Assembly (NCBI GenBank): GCA_014238125.1
Contig: JABABS010000034.1
Span: 1 to 64,000 of the forward strand
Direction of reading: 5' to 3'
Length of the DNA: 64,000 nucleotides
From: Phycisphaerales bacterium
GTDB lineage: Bacteria; Planctomycetota; Phycisphaerae; Phycisphaerales; SM1A02
Shown here piece by piece: positions 7,560 through 15,691 of this stretch (positions are counted from its first letter, which is position 1; every line of letters starts with the position of its first letter). Under the pieces are notes generated by a model. The model saw nothing but the letters and a program-made list of their open reading frames with translations, made no database searches and was not told the DNA's origin. Position numbers and translations under genes: made by a program.

Positions 7560-9584
7560 ATGTTGGTAACACAGAATTGGATCAATGACTATCTCTCTGA
7601 CAATATCACTGCTCATGAGCAAGCAAAATTACTCACCGCAGCTGGTTTTCCCCTTGAAGGCACCGAAGAACTTGATTCTGGTGACGTGAGACAAGATTTT
7701 GAGATGACTTCAAATCGAGGGGATTGCACTTGTCATATTGGATTAGCGAGAGAAATTTCAGCAAGAACTGGCAACAAAATGACACTCCCTGCCTACGACC
7801 TTCCAAATGAGAAGGGATCTCCAATCTCGGAAATTACAAGCGTGCAAAATGAAGAGCCAGACTTGTGCCCTCTTTATACGGCTCGAATCATTCAAAATGC
7901 AACCGTATCCGATTCGCCAAGTTGGCTCAAAACTAGAATAGAAAATCGCGGTGATGTCCCTCGCAACGCAGTTGTTGATGCGACAAATTTTGTGCTCTTT
8001 GAACTTGGTCAACCAACCCATGTATTTGACCTAGACAAAATTTCGGGCGGAAAAATTATTGTTCGTTTAGCAAAAGAAGGAGAACTCTTCTTACCTCTTG
8101 GTGAAGATGCGAAAGAAATCAAACTTACATCCAACGATTTGGTCATTGCTGACGCTGAAAAACCAATCGCTCTTGCAGGTGTAAAGGGTGGCGCAAAATC
8201 TGCAGTCACTCCAGAAACAAAAAACTTGCTCATCGAGAGCGCAACGTTTGATCCTGTTACCGTTCGAGAAACAAGCCGTCGACATAACATCGCAAGCGAT
8301 TCTAGTTTTCGTTTTGAACGAGGTGTCAGCCCTTTGCAAATTGAAACTGCATCAAATAGACTCGCAAATATATTACTCGATGTGAGTGGCGGCACGTTGT
8401 GCAAAGGAATATTGTCGGATGGAAAAGAACTTCCCACCCCAATAACTGTTTCGATGCGAATTGACTATTGTTCACAAAAACTCGGCGTTGAGGTTTCTAA
8501 AGATGAAATGGTTTCGGGTTTAGAGCGACTTGGGTTTAATGCTACATGCAAAAACGGTGTTCTATCTTGCACTGTGCCGTATTTTCGTGGTGATATTACC
8601 CGTGAAATAGACCTTGTAGAAGAAGTTGGGCGAGTCCATGGATATGAAAATATTACGATTGCAGATTCTGTGGAAGTTCGCGTTCCAAGCACTGGTGGTG
8701 AAGCAGACGGTAGACAAGCTGTACTAAATGCACTTGCCGGCATGGGGTTTGTTGAATGCGTAACCCACTCTCTTATTAGCGCTGATGGAGCAACACCTTT
8801 TTTAGTTGAGGGCGAAGCACCGCTTTTATTACAAGACAGCCGCGCTGCTGCTGAACCTGTTTTGCGACCTTCTATCGTTCCAAGCTTGCTTCGCGTACGA
8901 AAGCACAACGATGACAACGGCGTGAAACAACTTCGTCTCGCGGAGTTAGGTTCTGTATTCAAACTTGTTGGAGACAATCACGAAGAACATGTTGAACTAG
9001 CACTACTTATTGATGCAAAAGAAACTGGTGGTATTGGAGAAATGCGTGCAATTCTTGATCGGATTTGCCAAGTCCTCACCGCTACGATTACCGTAGAAGT
9101 GACTCCAGATGAAACTGCGACGTGGCTTGAACCTTCGGGAACTGTTTCCTTCAATGGCAATGTTGTTGGAAAAATTGGCCGGTTAGCAGCATCAATCCAA
9201 AAACAATGGGATGTGCCAAACACAATACATCTTGCGCAGTTAGATCTAAATGCACTCTTTACTGCATACCCACCCGATGTTATTTCAACACCATTACCTT
9301 CACAACCTGCAATTGAACGAGATGTTTCTGCAATTTTGGGCGAAGATGTTTCTTGGCAACATGTACAAAATGCTATTTCTTCTTTGGATCTTCCTTGGCT
9401 CGAAGTTGTTGAATTTGTGACTGTCTTTAGAGGCAAAGGTATCGAAAACGGCAAAAAATCACTTACTCTTCGTCTTCGTTTCCGTGAAGAAACCCGTACC
9501 CTTACACATGAAGAAGTTGATGAACCATCTTCTAAAGCAATCGAAGCACTTTGCACGTTATTTGGTGCGGAGATTCGCTCGTGA
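7560..9584 (+). CDS. pheT: Phenylalanyl-tRNA synthetase beta subunit, lacking the EMAP/OB domain
   Basis: Class II synthetase subunit that pairs with PheS to charge tRNA-Phe. The N-terminal segment runs directly into FEMTSNRGDCTCHIG, the B1 core motif. The roughly 100-residue tRNA-binding (EMAP-like) insertion found in E. coli PheT is missing, giving 674 aa instead of about 795. The B3/B4 editing domain, B5 (EIDLVEEVGRVHGYENI), the catalytic-like fold and a C-terminal ferredoxin-like anticodon-binding domain (from PAIERDVSAIL) are all present. pheS is not in the window. The stop overlaps the next gene's GTG start by 4 bp. Confidence 0.95.
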   Translation: MLVTQNWINDYLSDNITAHEQAKLLTAAGFPLEGTEELDSGDVRQDFEMTSNRGDCTCHIGLAREISARTGNKMTLPAYDLPNEKGSPISEITSVQNEEPDLCPLYTARIIQNATVSDSPSWLKTRIENRGDVPRNAVVDATNFVLFELGQPTHVFDLDKISGGKIIVRLAKEGELFLPLGEDAKEIKLTSNDLVIADAEKPIALAGVKGGAKSAVTPETKNLLIESATFDPVTVRETSRRHNIASDSSFRFERGVSPLQIETASNRLANILLDVSGGTLCKGILSDGKELPTPITVSMRIDYCSQKLGVEVSKDEMVSGLERLGFNATCKNGVLSCTVPYFRGDITREIDLVEEVGRVHGYENITIADSVEVRVPSTGGEADGRQAVLNALAGMGFVECVTHSLISADGATPFLVEGEAPLLLQDSRAAAEPVLRPSIVPSLLRVRKHNDDNGVKQLRLAELGSVFKLVGDNHEEHVELALLIDAKETGGIGEMRAILDRICQVLTATITVEVTPDETATWLEPSGTVSFNGNVVGKIGRLAASIQKQWDVPNTIHLAQLDLNALFTAYPPDVISTPLPSQPAIERDVSAILGEDVSWQHVQNAISSLDLPWLEVVEFVTVFRGKGIENGKKSLTLRLRFREETRTLTHEEVDEPSSKAIEALCTLFGAEIRS

Positions 9585-10192
9585 ATATTGGGGACCAAAA
9601 AATCAATGATTTCCTAGACGTTCTAGCATCTAAAGAACCAGTTCCAGGAGGAGGTTCAACATCTGGGTTACTGACAGCACTTGCATCTGCACTTGGCAAT
9701 ATGGTCGTCGCTTATACCCACGGCAAAAAGAAATATGCAATCCACCAATCACTCCATGAAGATTGCGAAAAGTTTTTGCAGACCGCACGAGCCGAATCAA
9801 TTGAACTTGCTTCGGCTGATGCCGAATCCTATGCAACTCTCAACACACTGTGGAAACTCGATAAAAATAATCCAGAACGCATCAAACATTGGGGTGACGC
9901 CGTTGAACAAGCGACCAATGTACCAATTCGTGCAATGGAACTTTGTAATCGTCTGCTCACTACACTTGAAACAATGATTGGAAAGACAAACAAAATGCTT
10001 GAGAGTGACCTTATCACTGCTTCAATACTTGCTCGAAGTTCTTCAGAAATTGCTGCAGTCACTGCACGAATCAATATCCCGCTACTTGATAACATAGCAA
10101 CAAAAACTGCGATTGAAGAAAAAGTTTGCACGCTTGAAGGCAGATGCAGTGTACTAGCAAGAAGCATCAAAGAATCCTGTAGGGCTGTATAA
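9581..10192 (+). CDS. Cyclodeaminase/cyclohydrolase-family (FTCD C-terminal-like) protein
   Basis: 203 aa. The N-terminal motif EPVPGGGSTSGL, followed by helical sequence (ALASALGNMVVAYT), is the signature of the formimidoyltetrahydrofolate cyclodeaminase fold, which in one-carbon metabolism turns formimino-THF into methenyl-THF. The GTG start is chosen because GTGA overlaps the pheT stop; the longer frame begins at a TTG inside pheT. Stand-alone members occur in several bacteria, and the substrate is not always known. Its link with phenylalanyl-tRNA synthetase is probably only operonic. Confidence 0.8.
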   Translation: MNIGDQKINDFLDVLASKEPVPGGGSTSGLLTALASALGNMVVAYTHGKKKYAIHQSLHEDCEKFLQTARAESIELASADAESYATLNTLWKLDKNNPERIKHWGDAVEQATNVPIRAMELCNRLLTTLETMIGKTNKMLESDLITASILARSSSEIAAVTARINIPLLDNIATKTAIEEKVCTLEGRCSVLARSIKESCRAV

Positions 10193-10193
10193 T
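10188..10193 (+). promoter_or_regulatory. Consensus -10 box TATAAT, 6 nt before the mqnC ATG
   Basis: TATAAT is a perfect -10 match and overlaps the stop region of the previous gene. Transcription from it would begin about 7 nt downstream, at the A of the mqnC ATG (10200), leaving no room for a leader or ribosome-binding site. No clear -35 box. Confidence 0.5.
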
Positions 10194-10199
10194 CTCGCG

Positions 10200-11561
10200 A
10201 TGCAAATTGTTTCCAACCCACACGCGAATATTTTTGATCCTGCCGTTCTGCAGGATGTTGCTGATGGTAATTTGCGAATGACGCCAGAGCAAGCTGAACG
10301 TTTATATCACGAGATGCCACTCCCTGAACTTGGGCGCTGGGCTGATGCACGTTGCCGAACACTGCACGGCGATCACCTTCGAACATACATCGTTGATCGA
10401 AATATAAATTACACAAACATTTGCACAGCAAAATGTACTTTTTGTGCGTTTCGACGTGACGGCCATGAAGATGATGCGTACACGCTTTCGTACGACGAAC
10501 TCAAACAGAAGGTGAGGGAGATCGTCGAACTTGGTGGCACTCAAATTCTCATGCAAGGCGGAATGAATCCTGAACTCCCACTATCATGGTATGTTGAACT
10601 GTTGGAACAACTGCGAAGTGAGTTTCCAATGGTGCATCTTCATGCTTTTAGCCCACCAGAAATAATCGAATTTATCAATTTCTTTGACACGCCCGGAAAG
10701 AACACGGAAGAAAAAATTCGCTACGTACTTAAAGAACTCCAAAACGCGGGACTTCAATCGATTCCCGGAGGTGGTGGAGAAATTTTTGCTTCAGCAGTAC
10801 GTGAAAAAATAGGGCTAGGAAAATGCACGGGTGATGTTTGGTTATTAGTGATGCGAGTTGCGCATGAACTTGGGATGAACACAAGCGCAACAATGATGTT
10901 TGGGCATATCGAAGGAATTGCAGATCGCATTCACCACCTTGACCAAGTCCGTTCATGGCAAGACCGAAGTATTCAAGATTTTGGTTTAAATGGTGGTGGT
11001 CGATATGTTTCTTTTATCTCCTGGCCCTTTCAGCCAGACAACACACCACTTGGACGACTACCAGAAATGACTGACGGATCTGCTTTTCCGGGAGATGAAG
11101 TTGCTAAGTTAGATGGTAGCGGCCACAAATCCATGCATAAAGATTTTGGTCGGCGACTTCGTCTTGCTGGTTCAAGTTCCTATCTACGCACCCAAGCCAT
11201 AAGCAGGCTATACCTTGACAATATCTATTCAATTGGATCTAGTTGGGTCACGATGGGACCAGCAATTGGACAAACAGCGCTAATGTATGGCGCAAACGAT
11301 TTGGGTTCTGTCATGCTTGAAGAGAACGTTGTCAGTGCTGCTGGAACGACTTGGTGTCTTGATGAACCCAAACTTTGCCGTATGATTCGTGAAGCTGGTT
11401 TCACACCAGCAAAACGCGATAACGCCTACAACATTCTTGCCATACACAATGACGAGAAAGCTCCAGATCGTCAAGTAAAAGATTGGTCACTTCTGAACAA
11501 AGATCGGTTAGTTTCACATAATGATAGTTGCGAAGCCGTAACATTAACAGTCTCAAGCTAG
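10200..11561 (+). CDS. mqnC: Radical SAM cyclic dehypoxanthinyl futalosine synthase
   Basis: Menaquinone biosynthesis by the futalosine route: closes the spiro ring from dehypoxanthine futalosine. The radical-SAM cluster is C75-x3-C79-x2-C82 (ICTAKCTFC). SIPGGGGE, TSATMMFGHIE and FISWPFQPDNTPL match MqnC rather than MqnE or CofH. At 453 aa it is longer than the usual 370-380, because of extra segments around residues 165-175 (after FFDTPGKN), near IQDFGLNGGG and a basic loop near residues 300-325. No other mqn gene lies nearby. It converges with the membrane protein at 11568, 6 bp away. Confidence 0.9.
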   Translation: MQIVSNPHANIFDPAVLQDVADGNLRMTPEQAERLYHEMPLPELGRWADARCRTLHGDHLRTYIVDRNINYTNICTAKCTFCAFRRDGHEDDAYTLSYDELKQKVREIVELGGTQILMQGGMNPELPLSWYVELLEQLRSEFPMVHLHAFSPPEIIEFINFFDTPGKNTEEKIRYVLKELQNAGLQSIPGGGGEIFASAVREKIGLGKCTGDVWLLVMRVAHELGMNTSATMMFGHIEGIADRIHHLDQVRSWQDRSIQDFGLNGGGRYVSFISWPFQPDNTPLGRLPEMTDGSAFPGDEVAKLDGSGHKSMHKDFGRRLRLAGSSSYLRTQAISRLYLDNIYSIGSSWVTMGPAIGQTALMYGANDLGSVMLEENVVSAAGTTWCLDEPKLCRMIREAGFTPAKRDNAYNILAIHNDEKAPDRQVKDWSLLNKDRLVSHNDSCEAVTLTVSS

Positions 11562-11567
11562 CGATTA

Positions 11568-12440
11568 CTACAGTGATCCTGATGTTAAAATACCAAATCC
11601 ACCACAAATACAAAACGTAAGTAGAACTGGTGCAAACAGAACTGCAAAACTTGCCCTTCCACCGCCTACTCGCTGCCCCTTAGAAATCATGTTGATAGCA
11701 GAAACGTTCCACCACACTGTACCTGCAATTCCTCCAATGCAAGGAACAATACTAACAATTGATGCGCCACCAGAATATAAAATTGCTTGCAGTGTTCTTC
11801 TAAAGGTGAAGGAACATCCACCGGTCATTAATAATAGTACGTGTGTGATTATTGCCCATGAAATGATATAAAACTGCATGAAAATAAAAAGAAAAATTGC
11901 TTGTATGACAACAGTCAACAAAAGTTCTGCTACACCTAACCCACCTTGTAGGGTACCTAGCCTTGATAGTGGGATTACAAATAAAAATAGCAATGGGATT
12001 ATTGCACAAGTTAGTATCAACATAAAATTTGTCAACAAAAAAAACCAAGCTTTTCCAAGAGATTCGTGAATAGGAATACGACCCATTGTCCTACCGGGTT
12101 TTGTCATCACGAGCCAAACTGTACTGAAATATCTACCGAACCAATTCCCCTCATTCGTGTGTATTGGGAGTTGCGCACCAACGGATTCAGAATTTCCTAA
12201 TGGTCTGACAATATAATAATCAAGACCAATGGCTAATCCACACACATCGCACTGTTCAATATTCAAATCTGGCCAACCATGTACTCCTTGCCCTTCAACG
12301 CCACGGTTGCAGTGAGGACAATGAAACAAAACAGTATCTAATTCAAATTCAAAATCTTTAAGTGAAAAAACATCACCACATTCTGGACAAACACGACCTG
12401 TGCAGTGCCAAAGTTCATAGTCACATGCTTGGCATCGCAT
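11568..12440 (-). CDS. Zinc-ribbon plus multi-pass membrane protein (Yip1-like), function unknown
   Basis: 290 aa. The first 70 residues carry four CxxC-type pairs (C3/C6, C18/C21, C41/C44, C64/C67), typical of zinc ribbons. The second half has about four hydrophobic segments (FFLLTNFMLILTCAIIPLLF onwards) resembling Yip1-type membrane domains. Such ribbon-membrane proteins are common in planctomycetes and uncharacterised. It lies 10 bp downstream of ilvE and is probably co-transcribed with it, with no functional link apparent. Confidence 0.75.
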   Translation of the reverse strand: MRCQACDYELWHCTGRVCPECGDVFSLKDFEFELDTVLFHCPHCNRGVEGQGVHGWPDLNIEQCDVCGLAIGLDYYIVRPLGNSESVGAQLPIHTNEGNWFGRYFSTVWLVMTKPGRTMGRIPIHESLGKAWFFLLTNFMLILTCAIIPLLFLFVIPLSRLGTLQGGLGVAELLLTVVIQAIFLFIFMQFYIISWAIITHVLLLMTGGCSFTFRRTLQAILYSGGASIVSIVPCIGGIAGTVWWNVSAINMISKGQRVGGGRASFAVLFAPVLLTFCICGGFGILTSGSL

Positions 12441-12450
12441 TTTTTATTTT

Positions 12451-13341
12451 TTAATCTTCGGGCGCGTCGTTAGTAACTCGACTTCGAAACTCTTGCTCGA
12501 GTGTTTTAGATATTGGACCCACTTTTCCAGAGCCAATAACATCATGCCCAACGTGGCTCACGCCGATCACTTCTGCTGCTGTACCTGTGAGAAATACTTC
12601 GTCAGCGTTTTTAACTTCATCTAATGAAATTGATCGCTCTTCAACTGTGTAACCAATTGCTGGAGCAATTTCATCGATCACAAACCTCCGTGTAATCCCA
12701 TTGAGAATACCCGCGTTGGTGTGTGGCGTAGAAATTTTTCCGTCTTTGATAATAAAAATATTATCCCCAGTACATTCCGCAACCTCACCGTCAATATTTA
12801 ACATTAATGCTTCAAGAACACCAGCGTCGATTGCTTCTATTTTTGCGAGAATATTATTGAGATAATTCAAACTTTTGACTTGTGGATCAAGGCACGCGAT
12901 TGGAACTCGCGGTCGTTTTGAAACAATAATGGACATCCCATCCTCGTACATCTCATCTGGGTATAGTTTAATTTTTTCAGCAATAATAAAAACCGTTGCC
13001 TTTGGGCAAAGGAATGGATTCAACCCAAGTGTTCCTTTTCCACGTGTAAAGACAAGCCGAATGTATCCGTCTTGGCGATCATTTATTGCGACTGTCTCTC
13101 GAATCGCCTCTTCGATTTCTTCTATGCAATACCCTGCTTGCAAACGAATTGCCGCTGCTGATTCAAACATTCTTTCAACATGCGAGCGAAGCTTAAGGAT
13201 GCGACCGTTGTACACACGAATTCCTTCGAAACAACCATCTCCGTAGAGAAGACCATGATCAAATACGCTTATTGATGCTTTACCTGCATCAACAAACTCG
13301 CCATCCATCCAAATCTTAGTTTTTGCTGCAACTTGTGGCAT
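12451..13341 (-). CDS. ilvE: Branched-chain amino acid aminotransferase
   Basis: PLP-dependent class IV aminotransferase interconverting Leu, Ile and Val with their 2-keto acids. The fold IV start is clear (VFDHGLLYGDGCFEGIRVY), the PLP lysine lies in VKSLNYLNN, and the phosphate-binding and product motifs (EVAECTGDNIFI, NGITR, VFLTGTAAEV) are present. 296 aa is normal. The family also includes D-amino acid transaminases and aminodeoxychorismate lyases; the CFEGIR and GTAAEV motifs favour IlvE. A consensus TATAAT lies 6 nt before its ATG although it sits inside a minus-strand gene run, so it probably has its own promoter. Confidence 0.9.
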   Translation of the reverse strand: MPQVAAKTKIWMDGEFVDAGKASISVFDHGLLYGDGCFEGIRVYNGRILKLRSHVERMFESAAAIRLQAGYCIEEIEEAIRETVAINDRQDGYIRLVFTRGKGTLGLNPFLCPKATVFIIAEKIKLYPDEMYEDGMSIIVSKRPRVPIACLDPQVKSLNYLNNILAKIEAIDAGVLEALMLNIDGEVAECTGDNIFIIKDGKISTPHTNAGILNGITRRFVIDEIAPAIGYTVEERSISLDEVKNADEVFLTGTAAEVIGVSHVGHDVIGSGKVGPISKTLEQEFRSRVTNDAPED

Positions 13342-13347
13342 TTCCGT

Positions 13348-13353
13348 ATTATA
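13348..13353 (-). promoter_or_regulatory. Consensus -10 box TATAAT, 6 nt before the ilvE ATG
   Basis: Minus-strand TATAAT in the 15-bp gap between ilvE and the upstream gene. The spacing predicts transcription starting at the ATG. Same geometry as at mqnC. Confidence 0.5.
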
Positions 13354-13356
13354 GCA

Positions 13357-13911
13357 TCAACGATAAGAACGAAAAGCGACCTCAACAACATCGATTGTTG
13401 TGATCTGCCATGTTTCGTCAGCATTGGGTGTCACAATAAAATGCCAACGATGTGGAACACTACCTATACGAGTGATTCGGCTCATCATTGAAACTTCTAC
13501 TATTGCATCATGTTCACGCTCAAATACTTCGAATCGTAAAATTGTGTTACTTGTCGGTGGAAATTGTTCGTGTAAATATGCAACACCATTAATTACTCCA
13601 GAAATATTTCCTTGCAATTTGCCTTCAAGGTCATCGACAACAATGACATTCGGTGAGACAAGTTTTCGAATTTTAAAAATATTATTGTCTACGACTGCGT
13701 CTATAAAAGCGTGTACAACATTTGATGCGTTTTCTCGAGTTGTAGAAAAAACAATTCCAATAACCATTGCAGAAATTGCAAGAATAAATATCACGACTCC
13801 AAACTTGATACGAATCAACTTTTCATCACGAAGACCTGTCCAGATGAGTGCAAAGGAGATTGAACTCAAAATGCATGCAGAAGCCAGGGGGTGTTCAATT
13901 ACAAAACGCAC
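13357..13911 (-). CDS. Small membrane protein with NTF2/SnoaL-like C-terminal part
   Basis: 184 aa. Two hydrophobic segments (about residues 9-26 and 36-56) are followed by a soluble domain (NVVHAFIDAVVDNNIFKIRKLVSPN... WHFIVTPNADETWQITTID) whose helix-then-sheet pattern resembles NTF2-like cones. The assignment is structural impression only. It begins 3 bp after the stop of the LON-domain gene, so the two are co-transcribed. Confidence 0.6.
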   Translation of the reverse strand: MRFVIEHPLASACILSSISFALIWTGLRDEKLIRIKFGVVIFILAISAMVIGIVFSTTRENASNVVHAFIDAVVDNNIFKIRKLVSPNVIVVDDLEGKLQGNISGVINGVAYLHEQFPPTSNTILRFEVFEREHDAIVEVSMMSRITRIGSVPHRWHFIVTPNADETWQITTIDVVEVAFRSYR

Positions 13912-13914
13912 AAA

Positions 13915-14607
13915 TCAATTCCACGACATGCCTTTTTCCCATTGATTTTGCGACTGATAATTGCTTATAGATAAAAGATGATCAATGTGTCGGAGTTCTG
14001 AAAGAATTCGCAGGGTACGCCGTTCACAAGATGGTTCTGCGAGAAGTTGATATCTAAACTCTGCATCGTCAAGAAGTGATCCACCGATCAACTCAAAGAG
14101 TGCTGCAGTTGAGATTTCTTTTTGATTTAACCAGTATTCGAGTGTTTCTAGACGTTCTAATCGTTGAAGGTTAGGACGTTGCAGTATTTGTTGTAGTTCG
14201 CCTCTTTGTATTTCAAGATTCGGTTCTTTTGAAGATTCGGTAGAGTTCAATGAAACACTCGAGTACGCATGGTCTTTTGTTGGATCTTTTTGTTGCCTTA
14301 TTGTTGCCCTACAAAGTCCATAGACCAATATGTTGTAACCATATGGCTTTGTGTCATGTTGTACAACCTGCCCCAAGCAAACCGCTGGTCTGACTTTTGG
14401 GATTTGACTCAATGGTGCTGCATCATCAATTTCGTCAAGCGTTGCAATCGCAATTTGACCGCTTCCATCGAGTGCGTGATCAACCAATTGTCGAAATCTC
14501 GGTTCACTCACCGATAGGGGAACAATTGTATGTGGCAACAGTGCTGTTTCCGGAAGTGGAAACAATGGAAACATTTTTTTGAAATTGACTGATACTGCAT
14601 CTCTCAT
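13915..14607 (-). CDS. LON substrate-binding domain protein
   Basis: Stand-alone form of the N-terminal domain of Lon protease: MFPLFPLPETALLPHTIVPL, then SEPRFRQLVDHAL, matches the domain's entry; there is no AAA or protease part. Such proteins are thought to bind unfolded or specific substrates, with unknown outcome. I chose the ATG at 14607 over the in-frame one at 14625 because TATCAT (14614-14619) sits 6 nt upstream, matching the leaderless geometry seen at other genes here. The ATG heading MFPLFPLP, further in, is also possible. Confidence 0.8.
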   Translation of the reverse strand: MRDAVSVNFKKMFPLFPLPETALLPHTIVPLSVSEPRFRQLVDHALDGSGQIAIATLDEIDDAAPLSQIPKVRPAVCLGQVVQHDTKPYGYNILVYGLCRATIRQQKDPTKDHAYSSVSLNSTESSKEPNLEIQRGELQQILQRPNLQRLERLETLEYWLNQKEISTAALFELIGGSLLDDAEFRYQLLAEPSCERRTLRILSELRHIDHLLSISNYQSQNQWEKGMSWN

Positions 14608-14613
14608 ATTTTG

Positions 14614-14619
14614 ATGATA
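14614..14619 (-). promoter_or_regulatory. -10-like hexamer TATCAT, 6 nt before the LON-domain ATG
   Basis: TATCAT matches the -10 consensus at 5 of 6 positions on the minus strand and places the likely transcription start at the ATG at 14607. It would lie inside the coding region if the longer start at 14625 were used, which argues for the shorter start. Confidence 0.4.
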
Positions 14620-14808
14620 CGCCACAGATCTCTACCTTTCCCAAATAATCGCCTTTTTTCTACAACCTATCTGCTTATACCAAGACCAGTGAGAGGGTCC
14701 GAGTCCGAGGCCAGGCACAATGTCGTGTGAAAAAATCGTAAAAACCCCAAAAATGGAATTTAGGTCAACATGACACAATTCATCCACCCGCGGCTCTATT
14801 CATTTTTA

Positions 14809-15519
14809 TTACCCTTGGCGAAGTGCGTTATTTCGTAGGTTCGCAGTCACTTTTTGCAAACTACGACCTGGGCAAGCAGTTGCAGCCCACTCTTGGTGAG
14901 TCAAAACGCGACGGACTGGGACGTGAAAACGACTCATCAGCGCTTGCAACGTACTCAACACAGCTTCTTGCTGCGTCGGGTTCACGGCTTGCCGCTCATA
15001 ATTACCAAGCACAACCACACCAACATTGCCTTCGTTTCTCGCCCTCACATGTGCACCTTGCCAAGCAAGTGGTCGAGCTTCCCACAATCGACCCGACGGA
15101 TCAATTGCAAAGTGATACCCAATATCACCCCACCGACCACCATCTCGGCGAAGATGCGATCGGCGAATTGTCTCAAGCCTAGAGGCAGCAGACGATTTTG
15201 AGGTGTTGGTAAAAGGTGACATCCCATCATGATGCACCGTGATGTACTTCACTGGCAACATCTTGTTCATATTCCGAGGAATCGGATTACCTTTCGCCCA
15301 ACTTGAACGCGAAATCGCTCCAATTGACAACGTTTTTTGAGGTAAAACAACAGGCACCATTTCAGAGTTTTCCAAAATTGGAGCTTGATCCCAAATTGGG
15401 CTCGGCAATAATGAAGTTACTTTTTTAGAGCCACACCCCGCAAGCAACAAAGAGCTTGCCATCAAAAAACCGCGTCGATTCAATTGGGGAAGATATTTTT
15501 TAGATTGAGTTTGAGGCAT
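14809..15519 (-). CDS. Exported N-acetylmuramoyl-L-alanine amidase (PGRP/Amidase_2 fold)
   Basis: Peptidoglycan hydrolase cutting between muramic acid and the stem peptide. The N-terminus NRRGFLMASSLLLAGC combines a twin-arginine motif with a lipobox, so it is probably a Tat-exported lipoprotein. The amidase domain (about residues 70-225) has the metal-site patterns ITVHHDG, GDIGYHFAIDPSGRLWEAR and LTHQEWAATACPG. Planctomycetes were long thought to lack peptidoglycan, so a turnover amidase supports a wall. It is divergent from gyrB across a 172-bp gap. Confidence 0.88.
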   Translation of the reverse strand: MPQTQSKKYLPQLNRRGFLMASSLLLAGCGSKKVTSLLPSPIWDQAPILENSEMVPVVLPQKTLSIGAISRSSWAKGNPIPRNMNKMLPVKYITVHHDGMSPFTNTSKSSAASRLETIRRSHLRRDGGRWGDIGYHFAIDPSGRLWEARPLAWQGAHVRARNEGNVGVVVLGNYERQAVNPTQQEAVLSTLQALMSRFHVPVRRVLTHQEWAATACPGRSLQKVTANLRNNALRQG

Positions 15520-15604
15520 GTCTACGTACGGTAAGAGTCTATCGTCCTGGGTTGATATTTGGCTGCAAAAGTGAACAAAAACAACACGAATAAAAGGCTA
15601 AAAC

Positions 15605-15634
15605 AAGGCAGATTAACTGCCTTAAAGGTATAAT
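15605..15634 (+). promoter_or_regulatory. Inverted repeat abutting a TATAAT box upstream of gyrB
   Basis: AAGGCAG (15605-15611) and CTGCCTT (15617-15623) form a 7-bp dyad with a 5-nt centre; a perfect TATAAT follows at 15629-15634. The dyad occupies the -35/spacer region, so it could be an operator. Predicted transcription start is near 15641, giving a leader of about 50 nt that ends with GAGG 5 nt before the gyrB ATG. Confidence 0.4.
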
Positions 15635-15691
15635 TAGGCTCCCCAACTGGCAAAGATAATTCTGGGTACGAACACGCATTAACGAGGCTCC

